Part shown: piece by piece, positions 46,054-55,700 of the stretch
How positions within the stretch are numbered: the stretch's first letter is position 1
Layout: every line of letters starts with the position of its first letter
NCBI GenBank assembly: GCA_001552515.1
Contig: BCRI01000023.1
Span: forward strand, 1-64,000
Origin: Sphaerimonospora mesophila NBRC 14179 = JCM 3151
GTDB lineage: Bacteria > Actinomycetota > Actinomycetes > Streptosporangiales > Streptosporangiaceae
Direction: 5' to 3'
DNA: 64,000 nt
The notes under the pieces: generated by a model
Told to the model about the DNA's origin: nothing
The model's database searches: none
What the model saw: the letters and a program-made list of their open reading frames with translations, nothing else
Position numbers and translations under genes: made by a program

Positions 46054-46960
46054 CGTCACGACAGCCTACAGCGCACGCGTGACGGAGTGCCTCGACGGCC
46101 GCGCGGATGGCGGGTCGGCGGGCCGCGTCGGTCCGCCAGACGGCGTAGATCTGCCTCGTGGGCGGCGGATCGATCTCCAGTACGGCGACGCCCGGCGGCA
46201 GCGGGCCGCGCCCCAGCCGGGGGATCAGCGCGCACCCGTGCCCGGCGGCGACGAACGCGAGCTGGGTCGGATACTCGTCGGCGACGCAGACGACCCGGGG
46301 TTCCAGCTCGGCGGAGCGGAGCAGGAACACCAGGAAATCGTGGCAGATCATGCCCGGCGTCGAGCTGATCCAGTCGTCCCCGGCGAGTTCCGTGAGCGAC
46401 ACCCTGCCCGCGCCCGCCAGCGGGTGGCCGGTCGGCACCGCGACGTCGGCGATGTCGTGGAGCAGTGTCGCACGCGACAGGCCGTCGGGCAGCGCCATCG
46501 GACGGTTGAGCCAGTCCGGCACCACCGCGAGGTCGATCTCGCCCCGGGAGACCTCGCGGACCTGCCGCTCCGGCTCGCGCTCGTACACGAGCAGGTCGAG
46601 GTCGGGATGACGCTCCTTCAGCGTGGACAGCGCACGCGGCAGGATGCCCCGGGCGCCCGTTGGAAAGGCGGCCACCGTCAGCTTGCCGACGACCGTGCCC
46701 CGCAGCGCCTCGAAATCGGCCTCGGCTATCTCCACCAGGGCGAGGATGCGCTGCGCGTGATCGGCCAGCAGGCCGGCCGCGTCGGTCAGCCGCACCCCGC
46801 GCCCGTTGCGCTCGACGAGCACGCTGCCGGTCTCGCGTTCAAGCTTGGCGATCTGCTGGGAGATGGCCGACGGGGTGACCATCAGCGCCTCGGCCGCCGC
46901 GCCCACCGATCCGTACACCGAGACCGCGTGCAGCGCCTTCAACCGATTCAGATCCAACAC
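46046..46960 (-). CDS. LysR-family transcriptional regulator
   Basis: This 304-residue regulator has the N-terminal helix-turn-helix (YGSVGAAAEALMVTPSAISQ, then QIAKLERETGSVLVERNGRG) and a periplasmic-binding-protein-type effector domain from about residue 90. I chose the GTG at 46960 (VLDLNRLKALHAVSVYGSVG), the normal beginning of the fold; the open frame starts 19 residues earlier. The target may be the divergent Uma2 gene, since LysR regulators commonly sit next to a divergent target, but that is inference. Confidence 0.88.
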   Translation of the reverse strand: MLDLNRLKALHAVSVYGSVGAAAEALMVTPSAISQQIAKLERETGSVLVERNGRGVRLTDAAGLLADHAQRILALVEIAEADFEALRGTVVGKLTVAAFPTGARGILPRALSTLKERHPDLDLLVYEREPERQVREVSRGEIDLAVVPDWLNRPMALPDGLSRATLLHDIADVAVPTGHPLAGAGRVSLTELAGDDWISSTPGMICHDFLVFLLRSAELEPRVVCVADEYPTQLAFVAAGHGCALIPRLGRGPLPPGVAVLEIDPPPTRQIYAVWRTDAARRPAIRAAVEALRHACAVGCRDDD

Positions 46961-47058
46961 ATAAGTCACCCTAAATCCAAATCCCGAAAAAATCTCACCG
47001 GCACTCAACCGTCGCATGATGGACTCGCCGTGACAGGCCGACCGGGAGACAATGGGGT

Positions 47059-47718
47059 GTGGACACGGAGATGAGCGGGATGACCACGCAGGGCGACGAC
47101 GACGCTGTTACCGTGCACGACGTGAGCAGCGCACTCGAGTACTGGCCCGCCCCGCCCCCGTGGGGATGGACAGCGGACGACCTCGATCATCTGCCTTCGG
47201 ACGGCCCGAACGGCGAGCCCGACTTCTTCAAACACGTCGAACTGATCGATGGAGCCCTGATCTTCATGTCCCCCCAGCGGCGATTCCACGAGTGCCTCAT
47301 CCGCGGCCTGACCGAAGGGCTCGACTCCCAAGCTCCCGACCGCCTGGCGGCAGTGCAACAGATGGATGTCAAGCTCGGCCCCCGGACCCGCCCATGCCCG
47401 GACGTGATGATCATCGATGCCGGGGCCGCGGCGGACATGGCCCGCACCTGTTATGAGGTGCCGGAGGTCCATCTCGTGATCGAGATCGTCTCCCCGGAGT
47501 CGGTGGAACGCGACCGCAAGCTCAAACCGCTGCGGTACGCGGAGGCGGGCATCCCCCACTTCTGGCGGGTGGAGGAGAACGAGGGCAGGCCCGTCGTCTA
47601 CGTCTACGAGCGTGACCCCGCCACCGGCTCGTACGGCCTTACCGGCATCCACCACGGCCTGCTGACCGTGTCCGTACCCTTCCGGATCGAGATCGATCTC
47701 GCTCGGCTGGTGAAGTGA
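47059..47718 (+). CDS. Uma2-family (DUF820) restriction-fold protein
   Basis: This 219-residue protein has the PD-(D/E)XK-like core of Uma2 proteins: ELIDGALIFMSP, then RPCPDVMIID and HLVIEIVSPESVERDRKLKP, then YAEAGIPHFWRVE. The E and K of the putative catalytic site are in EIVSPES and RDRKLK. Actinomycete genomes carry many such genes, with no established function. It starts with GTG at 47059. Its stop is 3 bp from the convergent hemL stop. Confidence 0.88.
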   Translation: MDTEMSGMTTQGDDDAVTVHDVSSALEYWPAPPPWGWTADDLDHLPSDGPNGEPDFFKHVELIDGALIFMSPQRRFHECLIRGLTEGLDSQAPDRLAAVQQMDVKLGPRTRPCPDVMIIDAGAAADMARTCYEVPEVHLVIEIVSPESVERDRKLKPLRYAEAGIPHFWRVEENEGRPVVYVYERDPATGSYGLTGIHHGLLTVSVPFRIEIDLARLVK

Positions 47719-47721
47719 GTT

Positions 47722-49017
47722 TCAGGCGCCAGTGGCCTGGGCGGCCGCCTTGGCGGCGGTGGGAAGCGCGTCGGCGATTCGACCGATCGCCTCCTCGTCG
47801 TGGGCGGCCGACAGGAACCACGCCTCGAACGCCGACGGCGGCAGGTAGACCCCCTGGTCGAGCATGCTGTGGAAGAACGCCCGGTACGCCCCGGAGTCCT
47901 GGGCCTTCGCCGAGTCGAAGTCGACCACCGGCCCGTCGGTGAAGAAGATCGAGAAGAGGTTGCCGGCCCGCTGGAGCCGGTGGGGCACGCCCGCCGCGCT
48001 CAGCGCCTCGGCGGCGGCCTGCCCGACCGCCTCGGCCGCCGCGTCCACCCTGTCGTAGACGTCCTGGTCGCAGGCCCGGAGCGTGGCCAGCCCGGCCGCG
48101 CAGGCCAGGGGGTTTCCGGACAGCGTGCCCGCCTGGTAGACGGGCCCCTCGGGGGCGAGGTGCGCCATCACGTCGGCCCGGCCGCCGAACGCCGCCGCCG
48201 GCAGTCCGCCGCCCATCACCTTGCCGAACGTCATCAGGTCGGCCTCGACCGGATCGATTCCGTACCAGCCGGAGGCGGAGACCCGGAAGCCGGTCAGGAC
48301 CTCGTCGACGATCAGCAGTGCGCCGTGCTCGGTGCACAGCTCCCGCAGGCGCCGGTTGAACCCCGCGGCGGGCGGCACCACGCCCATGTTCGCGGGGCAC
48401 GCCTCGGTGATGACGCAGGCGATCTCGAACGTGCGGAACGCCTCCTCGACCGCCGGCACCGAGTTGTACGGCAGGACGATCGTGTCGGCCGCCGAGGCCC
48501 CGGTGACCCCCGGCGTGTCGGGCAGGCCGAAGGTGACCACGCCGGAGCCGGCGGAGGCCAGCAGCGCGTCCACGTGTCCGTGGTAGCAGCCCGCGAACTT
48601 GACGATCTTCGAACGGCCGGTGAAGCCGCGGGCCAGCCGTACGGCCGACATCGTGGCCTCGGTGCCCGAGCTGACCAGGCGGACCTTCTCGACCGGGCCC
48701 ACGCGGGAGGCGATCTCCTCGGCGAGCAGGACCTCGCCCTCGGTCGCGGTGCCGAACGAGAAACCGCGGGCCACGGCCTCCTCCACGGCCGCCACGACAC
48801 CGGGGTGCCGGTGACCGAGGATCATCGGACCCCAGGAGCACACCAGGTCGACGTAGCGGTTGCCGTCCACGTCCGTGACGTACGGCCCCTGGCCCGAGGC
48901 CATGAAGCGGGGCGTGCCGCCCACGGCGCCGAAGGCGCGAACCGGCGAGTTCACCCCGCCGGGGACGATCTCACCGGCACGTGCGAACAGGGCTTCCGAG
49001 GTCTGCGTTCGAGTCAC
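47722..49017 (-). CDS. hemL: Glutamate-1-semialdehyde 2,1-aminomutase
   Basis: This ~431-residue PLP enzyme makes 5-aminolevulinate in the C5 haem pathway. Motifs include [16 protein letters not shown] and [19 protein letters not shown]; the PLP lysine lies in [21 protein letters not shown] chose the GTG at 49017 ([14 protein letters not shown]); starts at 49026 or 49044 would add 3 to 9 residues. It is the last gene of the hem cluster, 55 bp after the primpol gene. Confidence 0.93.
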   Translation of the reverse strand: MTRTQTSEALFARAGEIVPGGVNSPVRAFGAVGGTPRFMASGQGPYVTDVDGNRYVDLVCSWGPMILGHRHPGVVAAVEEAVARGFSFGTATEGEVLLAEEIASRVGPVEKVRLVSSGTEATMSAVRLARGFTGRSKIVKFAGCYHGHVDALLASAGSGVVTFGLPDTPGVTGASAADTIVLPYNSVPAVEEAFRTFEIACVITEACPANMGVVPPAAGFNRRLRELCTEHGALLIVDEVLTGFRVSASGWYGIDPVEADLMTFGKVMGGGLPAAAFGGRADVMAHLAPEGPVYQAGTLSGNPLACAAGLATLRACDQDVYDRVDAAAEAVGQAAAEALSAAGVPHRLQRAGNLFSIFFTDGPVVDFDSAKAQDSGAYRAFFHSMLDQGVYLPPSAFEAWFLSAAHDEEAIGRIADALPTAAKAAAQATGA

Positions 49018-49072
49018 GGCTCCCACATTACGGTCCCGGATCACCGGCCCGGCCCACGGGTCGCTCCCGGGG

Positions 49073-49717
49073 TCAGTCGCAGAAGTCGGCGAGCAGGTCG
49101 AGGACGCGCAGTGGGTCGGGGAGGGGACGGCCGTCCGGCGGCCGGATCCACCGCACGGTCAGGTCGTCGGGCAGCGTCGAGGGCGGCGCCAGGACGTAAC
49201 TGTCCCGGCAGTGCCAGCGCAGGCCGGGGGTGGCGTCGATGGTCGCGGGCCCGGCGTCCAGGTGGCACGACCACCACTCGTCCTCGTCCTCGGGGGCTCC
49301 CCGGGTCGCGACGTAAAAAAGGGCCCGGTCGCCGTTTTCGGCGACCGGGCCCGAGTCGAAGTCGGCGGCGTCCATCGCGGCCAGCGCGGCCGTGCCGACC
49401 GTGACGGGTACGTCGAACACGTCGAACACGCGGCCGGTCGGCAGGATCACGTTGGCCTCGGGGTCCTGCCGCCACCATCGCGTGAGCAGCGCGGAGTCCG
49501 TCGTGGCCTGCAACTGCCAGGCGGGTGACAGCGGATGCCTGCCCGGATCGGGACAGCCCACCCGGTCACATGAACAGGCCCTGCCGCCCCCGCTCAGCGG
49601 ATGGGCGCCGGGACAGCTCGGCCAGCCGAGCCGGGCGTAGTCCAGCACCGACGTGATCTTCCCTGATGTCCGGTGCGGACGCCGTTTCGCGCGCCGGGCC
49701 AGCGGCACCCCCACCAT
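49073..49717 (-). CDS. Primase-polymerase-like domain protein
   Basis: This ~214-residue protein has the N-terminal features of bifunctional DNA primase/polymerase (prim-pol) proteins: a cysteine set [20 protein letters not shown], then [18 protein letters not shown] in the catalytic core. No helicase domain follows. Such single-domain proteins recur in actinomycetes and their role is not known. Its position within haem genes is odd. A perfect intrinsic terminator for this strand sits inside the gene. The ATG at 49717 is preferred over the ATG at 49732. Confidence 0.7.
   Translation of the reverse strand: MVGVPLARRAKRRPHRTSGKITSVLDYARLGWPSCPGAHPLSGGGRACSCDRVGCPDPGRHPLSPAWQLQATTDSALLTRWWRQDPEANVILPTGRVFDVFDVPVTVGTAALAAMDAADFDSGPVAENGDRALFYVATRGAPEDEDEWWSCHLDAGPATIDATPGLRWHCRDSYVLAPPSTLPDDLTVRWIRPPDGRPLPDPLRVLDLLADFCD
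49315..49352 (-). terminator. Intrinsic terminator inside the primpol gene
   Basis: On the minus strand a perfect 14-bp GC-rich stem (arms 49339-49352 and 49321-49334, loop AAAA) is followed at once by six T (49315-49320). That is a textbook Rho-independent terminator. The same bases encode [17 protein letters not shown] of the primpol protein. It would stop transcripts coming from the rex-hemACDB genes before hemL. Confidence 0.75.
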
Positions 49718-49749
49718 GCTGCTCCTCCCCACAATGCACTGATGACCAG

Positions 49750-50736
49750 TCAGGATAGTCGGCGCGCCATCTCGGTCGCCCAGTAGGTCAAAATCAGGTC
49801 CGCACCGGCGCGGCGAATCGCGATCAGCGACTCCATGATGATCCGCTCGCGGTCGATCCAGCCGTTCGCCGCGGCCGCCTCGACCATGGCGTACTCACCG
49901 CTGACCTGATAGGCGGCGACCGGCACGTCGACCAGGTCGCGCACCTGGTGCAGGATGTCGAGGTACGCCAGCGCGGGCTTGACCATCACCGCGTCCGCGC
50001 CCTCGGCGAGGTCGAGCCGCACCTCGCGCAGCGCCTCACCGACCGGCCCCGCCGGGTCCTGCTGATAGGCGGCGCGGTCGCCGAACTGAGGCGCGCACTC
50101 CGCCGCGTCACGGAACGGCCCGTAGAACCCGGAGGCGTACTTCGCGGAGTAGGCCATGATCGGGATCTCGGCGAAGCCGTTCGCGTCGAGCGCGGCCCGG
50201 ATGGCCGCGACCTGGCCGTCCATCATCCCGCTCGGCGCGACCATCTGGGCGCCGGCCGCCGCCTGGGCGACCGCAGCCGCGGCGTAGCGCTCCAGGGTGG
50301 CGTCGTTGTCCACCTCGCCGGTGTCGGTCAGCAGGCCGCAGTGGCCGTGGTCGGTGTACTCGTCCAGGCAGGTGTCGGTCATCACGACCAGCGCCTCGCC
50401 CACCTCGCCGGCGATGTCCCGCAGCGCGACCTGCACGATCCCGTCGGGGTCGTCGGCGGCAGAGCCGCGGGCGTCCTTGTGCGCCGGGATGCCGAACAGC
50501 ATGATGCCGCCGACGCCCGCCTCGGCCGCCTCATGGGCGGCCTTGCGCAGGGACTCCCGGGTGTGCTGCACGACGCCCGGCATCGACACCACCGGCTGCG
50601 GCTCGGCGATGCCCTCCTTGACGAACACCGGCAGGATCAGGTCGGCCGGGTGCGGCCGCGTCCCCGCGACCATGCGGCGCATCGGCCCGGTACGGCGAAG
50701 CCGGCGCGGCCGAACCTGCGGAAATCGAGCGTCCAC
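49750..50736 (-). CDS. hemB: Delta-aminolevulinic acid dehydratase (porphobilinogen synthase)
   Basis: This 328-residue enzyme joins two aminolevulinates to porphobilinogen. The catalytic lysines are in [19 protein letters not shown] and [14 protein letters not shown]. The metal-site region [15 protein letters not shown] has two cysteines and fits a zinc or magnesium type. It starts with GTG, 7 bp after the cobA-hemD gene. Confidence 0.94.
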   Translation of the reverse strand: MDARFPQVRPRRLRRTGPMRRMVAGTRPHPADLILPVFVKEGIAEPQPVVSMPGVVQHTRESLRKAAHEAAEAGVGGIMLFGIPAHKDARGSAADDPDGIVQVALRDIAGEVGEALVVMTDTCLDEYTDHGHCGLLTDTGEVDNDATLERYAAAAVAQAAAGAQMVAPSGMMDGQVAAIRAALDANGFAEIPIMAYSAKYASGFYGPFRDAAECAPQFGDRAAYQQDPAGPVGEALREVRLDLAEGADAVMVKPALAYLDILHQVRDLVDVPVAAYQVSGEYAMVEAAAANGWIDRERIIMESLIAIRRAGADLILTYWATEMARRLS

Positions 50737-50743
50737 TGTGGTC

Positions 50744-52330
50744 TCACCTCACCCTGCGGCGGGCGCCTCGGCGCATCTGGGACGGCCTGCGCGGCACCTC
50801 TCCCGCCGAGACGGCCGCGTGCCGCATCTTCGCTCCGTAGTCCGCCAGCGCGGCCGCGAGCGTGGAGGCCGAGGGCTTCTCGGACATCACGTCGACCCGC
50901 AGGCCGAACTCCTCGGCGGTCTTGGCCGTCTGCGGGCCGATCGCCGCGATGACCGTGACGTTGTGCGGCTTGCCGGCGATGCCGACGAGGTTCCGTACGG
51001 TCGACGACGAGGTGAACAGCACCGCGTCGAACCCGCCGCTCTTGATCGCCTCCCGGATGGGCGCGGGCGGGGGCGCGGCGCGCACGGTCCGGTAGGCCGT
51101 CACGTCGTCGCACTCCCAGCCGAGGCGGGTGAGCCCGGCGACGAGCGTCTCGGTCGCGATGTCGGCGCGGGGCAGCAGGACGCGGTTGATCGGGTCGAGC
51201 ATCGAGTCGTACGGCGGCCACTCGGCCAGCAGCCCTTCCGACGACTGCTCGCCCGTCGGCATCAGGTCGGGCCGCACGCCGAACTCCACGAGCGCCTGGG
51301 CCGTGGTCTCGCCCACGGCCGCGACCTTGAGCCCGGAGAACGCCCGGGCGTCCAGGCTGTACTCCTCGAACTTCTCCCGCACCGCCTTCACCGCGTTGGC
51401 GCTGGTGAAGGCGACCCACTCGTAGCGGCCGTTGACCAGGCCCTTGATCGCCCGGTCCATCTGCTGCGGCGTCCGCGGCGGCTCGACGGAGATCGTCGGC
51501 ACCTCCTCGGGCACCGCGCCGTACGAACGCAGCTGCTCCGACAGCCCCTTCGCCTGCTCCTTCGTGCGCGGCACCAGCACCCGCCAGCCGAACAGCGGCT
51601 TGGTCTCGAACCACGACATGCGGTCCCGCTGGGCGACGTTCTCCCCTACAATGATCATCGCGGGCTCGGTCATGCCGGCGTGCTTGAGATCGGGACCGAG
51701 GCGGCCGAGGGTGGAGACCACGGTGTACTGCTCGATCGTCGTGCCGTCGCTGGTCACCGCCACCGGCGTGGTGTCCGGCATGCCCGCGGCGATCAGCGCC
51801 TTGCCGATCGGTACGGCATCCGCCACGCCGTTGTAGATCACCATGGTGCCGGCGCAGGTCGCGTGCGCGGCCCAGTCGTCCACCTGGGCGGCGTCGACGA
51901 CCCGGAACTCCGGCACGGCGGTGGCCGGCGGGATGCCCGCGTAGGTCGGCACGGCCGTCGCCGGCGGGACGCCGGGGACGACCTCGAACTCGATGTCGGC
52001 CTTGGCGCAGGCCGCGACCTCCTCGGTCACCGAGGAGAAGAACGACGGGTCGCCCGGGCACAGCCGCACGACGGTCCGCCCGGCCTTGGCCTCCTGGAGG
52101 ATCCGCAGCGACACCGAGTTCTCCGCCGTTTCCGCATCGACGATCTCGACGCCCTTCCGGCAGTGGCGCAGCAGCGAGCCGTACGCCTCGCGGTCCAGGA
52201 CGACGACGTCCGCCTTGCTCAACAGATCGGCGCCGCGCAGCGTGAGCAGGTTCTCGTCACCCGGACCGGCGCCGACGAACGCGACGAATCCAGACCGGGA
52301 CTGTGGACTGTGGTCAATAGCGGGGCTCAA
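50744..52330 (-). CDS. hemD: Fused uroporphyrinogen-III methyltransferase / uroporphyrinogen-III synthase
   Basis: The 528-residue protein has a CobA/SUMT-like N-terminal half ([20 protein letters not shown], then [20 protein letters not shown]) and a HemD-like half from about residue 260 ([52 protein letters not shown]). HemD closes the tetrapyrrole ring; the SUMT half would lead to sirohaem and cobalamin. The SUMT signature is altered: canonical GGDPFVFGRGGEE is [13 protein letters not shown] here, so methyltransferase activity is uncertain. The start is a TTG that overlaps the hemC stop. Confidence 0.9.
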   Translation of the reverse strand: MSPAIDHSPQSRSGFVAFVGAGPGDENLLTLRGADLLSKADVVVLDREAYGSLLRHCRKGVEIVDAETAENSVSLRILQEAKAGRTVVRLCPGDPSFFSSVTEEVAACAKADIEFEVVPGVPPATAVPTYAGIPPATAVPEFRVVDAAQVDDWAAHATCAGTMVIYNGVADAVPIGKALIAAGMPDTTPVAVTSDGTTIEQYTVVSTLGRLGPDLKHAGMTEPAMIIVGENVAQRDRMSWFETKPLFGWRVLVPRTKEQAKGLSEQLRSYGAVPEEVPTISVEPPRTPQQMDRAIKGLVNGRYEWVAFTSANAVKAVREKFEEYSLDARAFSGLKVAAVGETTAQALVEFGVRPDLMPTGEQSSEGLLAEWPPYDSMLDPINRVLLPRADIATETLVAGLTRLGWECDDVTAYRTVRAAPPPAPIREAIKSGGFDAVLFTSSSTVRNLVGIAGKPHNVTVIAAIGPQTAKTAEEFGLRVDVMSEKPSASTLAAALADYGAKMRHAAVSAGEVPRRPSQMRRGARRRVR

Positions 52331-53250
52331 TGGGCCTGCTCCCCCATCAACGTGCCGGCCCCTTCGGCGATCATGGCGGTCGCGAGGTCGCGTCCCAGTT
52401 CCATGGCCGCAGAAGAAGGTCCGGAGGCGGACTTGCGCACCGACCGGAGACCGTCGACGGCGACGACGGCCGCGGTCAGATTGAGAATGTGCCCGTCACC
52501 GGAGGCGAAGGCACCTACCGGTGCCGAGCATCCGGCCTCGAGGGCGGCGAGCACCGAGCGTTCGGCCGTCACCGCCGCCCGCGTGCGCGGGTCGTCGAGG
52601 ACGTTCAGCAGCTCGATGAGATCGGTACGGCTCGCCAGGCACTCGACGGCGAGGGCGCCCTGCCCGGGGGCGGGCAACACCTCGTCCACCTCGAACACCT
52701 GGGAGATGTCGGCGTCCCGGCCGAGACGGCCCAGTCCGGCGGCGGCCATGACCACGCCGTCCAGCTCGCCGGAGGTGACCTTGCCGATGCGGGTGTCCCC
52801 GTTCCCCCGGATGGGGACGTACTCGAGGTCCGGCCTGAGCATGCGGAGCTGGGAGACCCGGCGCGGCGAGCCGGTGCCGATGCGCGCCCCGGCGGGCAGG
52901 TCGGCGAACTTGACGTTGCTGACGAGCGCGTCCCTGGGGTCGTCCCGCACCGTGATCGCGGCCAGGGCGATCCGCTCGTCGGGGGTCGTGGGGAGATCCT
53001 TCAACGAGTGGACGGCGAAGTCGATCTCCCCCTCGATCAGCTTGTTGCGCAGCTCGCTCACGAAGACGCCGGTCCCGCCGAGCTGGGTCAGATGGGCCCG
53101 GGAGACGTCGCCGAACGTGGTGACCCCCACCAGCTGTACGGCCCTGCCGGTGCGGGCGGTCAGCCGGTCGCCGACCCGGCCCGACTGGGTGGTCGCCATC
53201 ACACTCTTGCGGGTGCCCATCCGCAGGGCGGTTTCCGCCACACCGCTCAT
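52327..53250 (-). CDS. hemC: Porphobilinogen deaminase (hydroxymethylbilane synthase)
   Basis: This 307-residue enzyme builds the linear tetrapyrrole. The cysteine that binds the dipyrromethane cofactor is in LEAGCSAPVGAFA. Other signatures are MGTRKSVMATTQSGRV, FAVHSLKDLPTT and GTGSPRRVSQLRMLRPDL. The ATG overlaps the hemA stop. Confidence 0.95.
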   Translation of the reverse strand: MSGVAETALRMGTRKSVMATTQSGRVGDRLTARTGRAVQLVGVTTFGDVSRAHLTQLGGTGVFVSELRNKLIEGEIDFAVHSLKDLPTTPDERIALAAITVRDDPRDALVSNVKFADLPAGARIGTGSPRRVSQLRMLRPDLEYVPIRGNGDTRIGKVTSGELDGVVMAAAGLGRLGRDADISQVFEVDEVLPAPGQGALAVECLASRTDLIELLNVLDDPRTRAAVTAERSVLAALEAGCSAPVGAFASGDGHILNLTAAVVAVDGLRSVRKSASGPSSAAMELGRDLATAMIAEGAGTLMGEQAH

Positions 53251-54596
53251 TCGTCTGTCTCCATCCTGGAAACGGCTTCCGGAGTCGTGGGATCGAGGTC
53301 GAACAACTCGCGAAGCGCCTCGGCATAGTGGCCGCCACCGGGCGAAGCCGCCAGCTTCTTGACCCGTACGGTCGGCTCGTGCAGCAGCTTGTCGACCACC
53401 CTGCGTACGGTCTGGGTGACCTCGTCGCGCACCCGCCCGTCCAGCTCCGGCAACCGTGACATCAATCGGCCGATTTCGGCCTCCACCACGCCCGCGGCCA
53501 TGTTACGCAGCGCTATCACGGTAGGGGTCACCACGGACGCCCGCTCGGCGTCCAGGTAGGCCGCGACCTCCTCGGCGATGATGCGCCGGACATCGCAGAT
53601 CGCCTGGGTCCGTCCCCCGTCGGAGACCGTGCATTCGGGCAGGCCCCGCCCCCCGTCGGCCGATCCGGCGGCGCCGAGTCCGACCTGCTGCATCGACTCC
53701 AGATCGACCAGCGTCACGCCCGGCAGCGCTCGCACACCGGGCTCCACGTCGTGCGGCAGCGCCAGGTCGAGCAGGAACAGCGCGTCGTTCCGGCCCCGCA
53801 TCGCGGCCTCGACCATGTCCACCGTGATCGACCGGTGGCCCGCCCCCACGCATGAGATGACCAGGTCCGCCTCGGCCAGCTCGGCCGGAACAGCCGCCGG
53901 CTCCACGGCCCGCCCGCCGACGGTCTCGGCGAGCCGGGCGGCGCGTTCGAAGGTGCGGTTGGCGATCACGATGTCGGTGACGCCGGCCCTGGCCAGGGTC
54001 GCGGCGGCCAGCGAGCTCATCGAGCCCGCGCCGATGACCAAAGCGCGTCTGCCCGCGACCGGGCCGATCACCCGCTCGGCGAGGGTCAGGCCCACCCCGA
54101 CCAGCGAGGCCCCGGCCCGGTCGATGCCCGTCTCCGCGTGGGCCCGCTTGCCGACGCGCAGCGCGTGCTGGGCGAGCTCGTTGAGCATGGTCCCCGCGGT
54201 GCCCTCGTCCTGGGCCAGCCGCAGCGCCGAGCGGATCTGGCCGAGGATCTGACCCTCGCCGATCACCATGGAGTCCAGGCCGCAGGCGACCGTGAACAGG
54301 TGCTGGACCGCGCGCTCCTGGTAGTGCACATAGAGGTGATCGGCGAGCTCCCCGGTCGACAGGCCGGAGTGCATGGTGAGCAGGTTCGTCACCGCCGTCA
54401 CGCCGCCGTGGAAGCGATCGACGGCCGCGTAGACCTCCACCCGGTTGCACGTGGAGACGACGAGCGCCTCGGACACGTTCTCGTGCTGCCGCACGTCGTG
54501 CAGCAGCTTGACGAGCGCGTCACCGCTAACCGTGACACGCTCCAGCACCCCCACGGGGGCGGTGCGGTGGCTGAGTCCGACGGCCAGGAGACTCAT
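53247..54596 (-). CDS. hemA: Glutamyl-tRNA reductase
   Basis: This 449-residue enzyme reduces glutamyl-tRNA, the first step of haem synthesis by the C5 route. The catalytic cysteine is in ALVVSTCNRVEVYAAVDRFH; GLDSMVIGEGQILGQIRSAL is the family signature, and VIGAGSMSSLAAATLARAGV binds NADPH. Length is normal. It starts 25 bp after rex. Confidence 0.95.
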   Translation of the reverse strand: MSLLAVGLSHRTAPVGVLERVTVSGDALVKLLHDVRQHENVSEALVVSTCNRVEVYAAVDRFHGGVTAVTNLLTMHSGLSTGELADHLYVHYQERAVQHLFTVACGLDSMVIGEGQILGQIRSALRLAQDEGTAGTMLNELAQHALRVGKRAHAETGIDRAGASLVGVGLTLAERVIGPVAGRRALVIGAGSMSSLAAATLARAGVTDIVIANRTFERAARLAETVGGRAVEPAAVPAELAEADLVISCVGAGHRSITVDMVEAAMRGRNDALFLLDLALPHDVEPGVRALPGVTLVDLESMQQVGLGAAGSADGGRGLPECTVSDGGRTQAICDVRRIIAEEVAAYLDAERASVVTPTVIALRNMAAGVVEAEIGRLMSRLPELDGRVRDEVTQTVRRVVDKLLHEPTVRVKKLAASPGGGHYAEALRELFDLDPTTPEAVSRMETDE

Positions 54597-54621
54597 GAGT
54601 TCGCTCCGTTCGATCGCTCAC

Positions 54622-55287
54622 TCACATGACCACCCCGTCCGCCTTGCGCTGCTCATGAAACGCCAGGATCTGCAATTCGATCGATAAATCGACCTTACGT
54701 ACGTCCACTCCGTCGGGCACGGAGAGGACGACCGGGGCGAAGTTCAGGATGCTGGTGACACCCGCCGCGATGACCCGATCGCACACCTGCTGGGCCGCGC
54801 CCGCCGGTGTCGCGATCACCACGATCGACACCCCACGTTTCTTGATGACCGATTCCAGCTCGTCGATGTGCTCGACGGTCAGGCCCGCGATCCGGTCGCC
54901 CACCATCTGCGGATCGGCGTCGAACAGGCCCGCGATCCTGAACCCCCTGGACACGAACCCGCCGTAGTTGGCGAGGGCTCGCCCGAGGTTTCCCACCCCG
55001 ACGATGGCCACGGCCCAGTCCTGGGTGAGACCAAGCTCACGCGAGATCTGATAGATCAGATACTGGACGTCGTACCCAACTCCGCGGGTGCCGTACGAAC
55101 CGAGGTGGGACAGGTCCTTGCGCAGCTTGGCCGAGTTGACCCCGGCGGCCGCCGCGAGATCCTCCGAGCTGACCGTCGGCGTGCCCCGCTCGGCCAGCCC
55201 GTTGAGCGCGCGCAGGTACAACGGCAGCCGCGCCACGGTGGCGTCGGGGATACCGCGGTCGCGTGCTTGCGGGATACGGCGGGTCAC
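54622..55287 (-). CDS. rex: Redox-sensing repressor Rex
   Basis: This 221-residue repressor has a winged helix at the N-terminus (LPLYLRALNGLAERG, then VNSAKLRKDLSHLGSYGTRG) and a Rossmann domain that binds NADH (AIVGVGNLGRALANYGGF, then LFDADPQMVG). Rex represses respiratory genes when the NADH/NAD+ ratio is low. The start is GTG at 55287. A Rex-like site lies 49 bp upstream, so the gene is likely self-regulated. Confidence 0.95.
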   Translation of the reverse strand: MTRRIPQARDRGIPDATVARLPLYLRALNGLAERGTPTVSSEDLAAAAGVNSAKLRKDLSHLGSYGTRGVGYDVQYLIYQISRELGLTQDWAVAIVGVGNLGRALANYGGFVSRGFRIAGLFDADPQMVGDRIAGLTVEHIDELESVIKKRGVSIVVIATPAGAAQQVCDRVIAAGVTSILNFAPVVLSVPDGVDVRKVDLSIELQILAFHEQRKADGVVM

Positions 55288-55335
55288 GTGCCGGAGCTCC
55301 AGGGGTGAGGACGATTGGACATCAGATTAGTGCCT

Positions 55336-55353
55336 TTGTGAAGGCATGCACAA
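55336..55353. promoter_or_regulatory. Rex operator upstream of rex-hem
   Basis: The sequence TTGTGAAGGCATGCACAA matches the Rex consensus TTGTGAANNNNTTCACAA except at one position. It lies between the divergent rex and glutaredoxin-like genes, 49 bp from the rex start and 84 bp from the other start. This fits autoregulation of rex-hemA as known in Streptomyces. Confidence 0.85.
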
Positions 55354-55436
55354 AGTCGGCCTGTGTCTCCACTGTCCCAGGAGGGGAGCTCGATCGCGAA
55401 CTCGGCCCGTACTCTTGGGCCCAATAAGCTGGGAGC

Positions 55437-55670
55437 ATGACGAGGATCACGTTGCTCGGGAAGCCCGGTTGCCATCTGTGCGATGACGCCCGCGCCGTGG
55501 TCGAACGCGTGGCCGGGGAGCTCGGGGTGGGCTGGGAGGAGCGCGACATCACCCGATCTCCCGACGACCTCGCCAGGTATTGGGAGATGATCCCCGTCGT
55601 CCTGGTCGACGGCGTGCAGCAGGGCTACTGGCGCATCGACGAGGCACGCCTGCGCGCCGCCCTGGCCTAG
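55437..55670 (+). CDS. Glutaredoxin-like protein (DUF836)
   Basis: This 77-residue protein has a thioredoxin-type fold with the redox motif CHLC in LGKPGCHLCDDARAVVERVA, and the cis-proline segment IPVVLVDG. It is a small cytoplasmic disulfide reductase of unknown partner. It is read away from rex; the Rex operator between them may affect both. Confidence 0.9.
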   Translation: MTRITLLGKPGCHLCDDARAVVERVAGELGVGWEERDITRSPDDLARYWEMIPVVLVDGVQQGYWRIDEARLRAALA

Positions 55671-55700
55671 CGGCCTGGAAGAGCGGCGTAGCGGCCCGGA

